Shown: positions 6,302 through 6,715 of the stretch, one piece after another
Numbering within the stretch: the stretch's first letter is position 1
Layout: the number at the start of each line of letters is the position of its first letter
Assembly (NCBI GenBank): GCA_016222925.1
Contig: JACRQB010000154.1
Span: 1 to 6,715, forward strand
Direction of reading: 5' to 3'
Source of the DNA: Nitrospirota bacterium
Lineage (GTDB): Bacteria; Nitrospirota; Nitrospiria; Nitrospirales; Nitrospiraceae
DNA: 6,715 nucleotides
Translations under genes and position numbers: made by a program
Notes under the pieces: generated by a model
The model's database searches: none
What the model saw: only the letters and a program-made list of their open reading frames with translations
What the model was told of the DNA's origin: nothing

Positions 6302-6326
6302 ACTCCCTACTAGAGCCGTCCCTAAC

Positions 6327-6715
6327 TCATCGCGACCGTGGATCACTATTGACGGCCAGTGCGGCTAGTTTGCTGTGTTTCATCCCATAAGCCGCATACA
6401 CGAGAATGCCAATTACGGTCCATACCACAAAACGGATCCATGTTGCCGAAGGCAAACCAGCCATGAGGTATAGGCATGCCGCGATGCTCATGATGGGCAC
6501 GAGAGGCATCAAGGGAAGACGAAAGGGCCGTGGCAGATCCGGCTTTGCGTACCGGAGCAGCATGACCCCAAAGCTGACGAGGATAAAGGCAAAGAAGGTT
6601 CCGATGTTGGTCATATCGGCCGCTTCCCCGATCTGGAACAATGCCGCCAGGATCGCGACAACCACTCCGGTCAGAATCGTTGCCCGATGGGGCGTTCCAA
6701 ACGTTGGATGAACCT
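6327..6715 (-). CDS. APC-family amino-acid permease, C-terminal fragment (N-terminus beyond right edge)
   Basis: The frame is open from the right edge to the TGA at 6329-6327, giving 128 residues of the C-terminus. It begins VHPTFGTPHRATILTG, the loop typical of cationic amino-acid transporter/YhdG-type APC permeases, where HP and FGTP motifs precede a transmembrane helix. Hydrophobic segments follow: VVVAILAALFQIG, then IGTFFAFILVSFGVMLL, then after the basic loop RYAKPDLPRPFRLP the stretches MPLVPIMSIAACLYLMAG and WIRFVVWTVIGILVYAAYG. The end is a short charged tail (KHSKLAALAVNSDPRSR). It is thus an inner-membrane transporter, probably importing or exchanging amino acids; the substrate cannot be told from this part. 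The gene is convergent with the small hypothetical gene, with 25 bases between the stops and no clear terminator there. Confidence 0.93.
   Translation of the reverse strand, partial: VHPTFGTPHRATILTGVVVAILAALFQIGEAADMTNIGTFFAFILVSFGVMLLRYAKPDLPRPFRLPLMPLVPIMSIAACLYLMAGLPSATWIRFVVWTVIGILVYAAYGMKHSKLAALAVNSDPRSR

Noticed and set aside
6302..6326. Bidirectional terminator between the converging genes
   Set aside because: Only a short CTAG repeat is seen in the 25-base gap; no GC-rich stem with flanking T or A run.
5956..6346. Gly-rich minus-strand frames opposite the small hypothetical gene
   Set aside because: The Gly/Ala/Trp/Arg-rich products are the complement of the proline-alanine repeats on the plus strand, a composition artefact.

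Overview
The window looks like ordinary chromosomal DNA from a Gram-negative-type bacterium of moderately high GC. The protein style (multi-PAS sensor, cytoplasmic NagZ, QueE, PepA, CAT/YhdG-type permease) is compatible with Nitrospira or a relative. That placement is an impression from protein wording, not a search result. All six main protein-coding regions read cleanly, with no frameshifts, insertion sequences, CRISPR arrays or phage genes.

Layout. Minus strand, left edge: a sensor protein with at least two complete PAS domains and most of a third (1-1122), running off the window before any output domain. A 233-bp spacer, then a minus-strand tRNA-Leu(GAG) with an encoded CCA (1356-1439). 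Divergently from the tRNA, a plus-strand series: a HAD-IB phosphatase (1520-2200), QueE (2278-2913), leucyl aminopeptidase PepA (3008-4519) and the GH3 beta-N-acetylhexosaminidase NagZ (4544-5641). A 195-bp intergenic stretch with several short hairpins follows. Next is a small protein of unknown function with a Pro/Ala/Thr-rich tail (5837-6301). Convergent with it, from the right edge, is the C-terminal part of an APC-family amino-acid permease (6327-6715, minus).

The four plus-strand enzymes are co-directional with gaps of 77, 94 and 24 bp and could be co-transcribed, but they do not form one pathway. QueE belongs to queuosine/7-deazaguanine synthesis, while PepA and NagZ are turnover enzymes for peptides and cell-wall fragments. 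The tightest pairing is pepA-nagZ. Starts were chosen from Shine-Dalgarno sequences where present: PepA at 3008 rather than the TTG at 2984, and the small protein at 5837 rather than 5813.

I do not see convincing evidence for an undescribed multi-gene system. The items most worth a second look are the unknown small protein and the structured leader in front of it, the unseen output of the PAS sensor, and two tiny overlapping reading frames just upstream of pepA.
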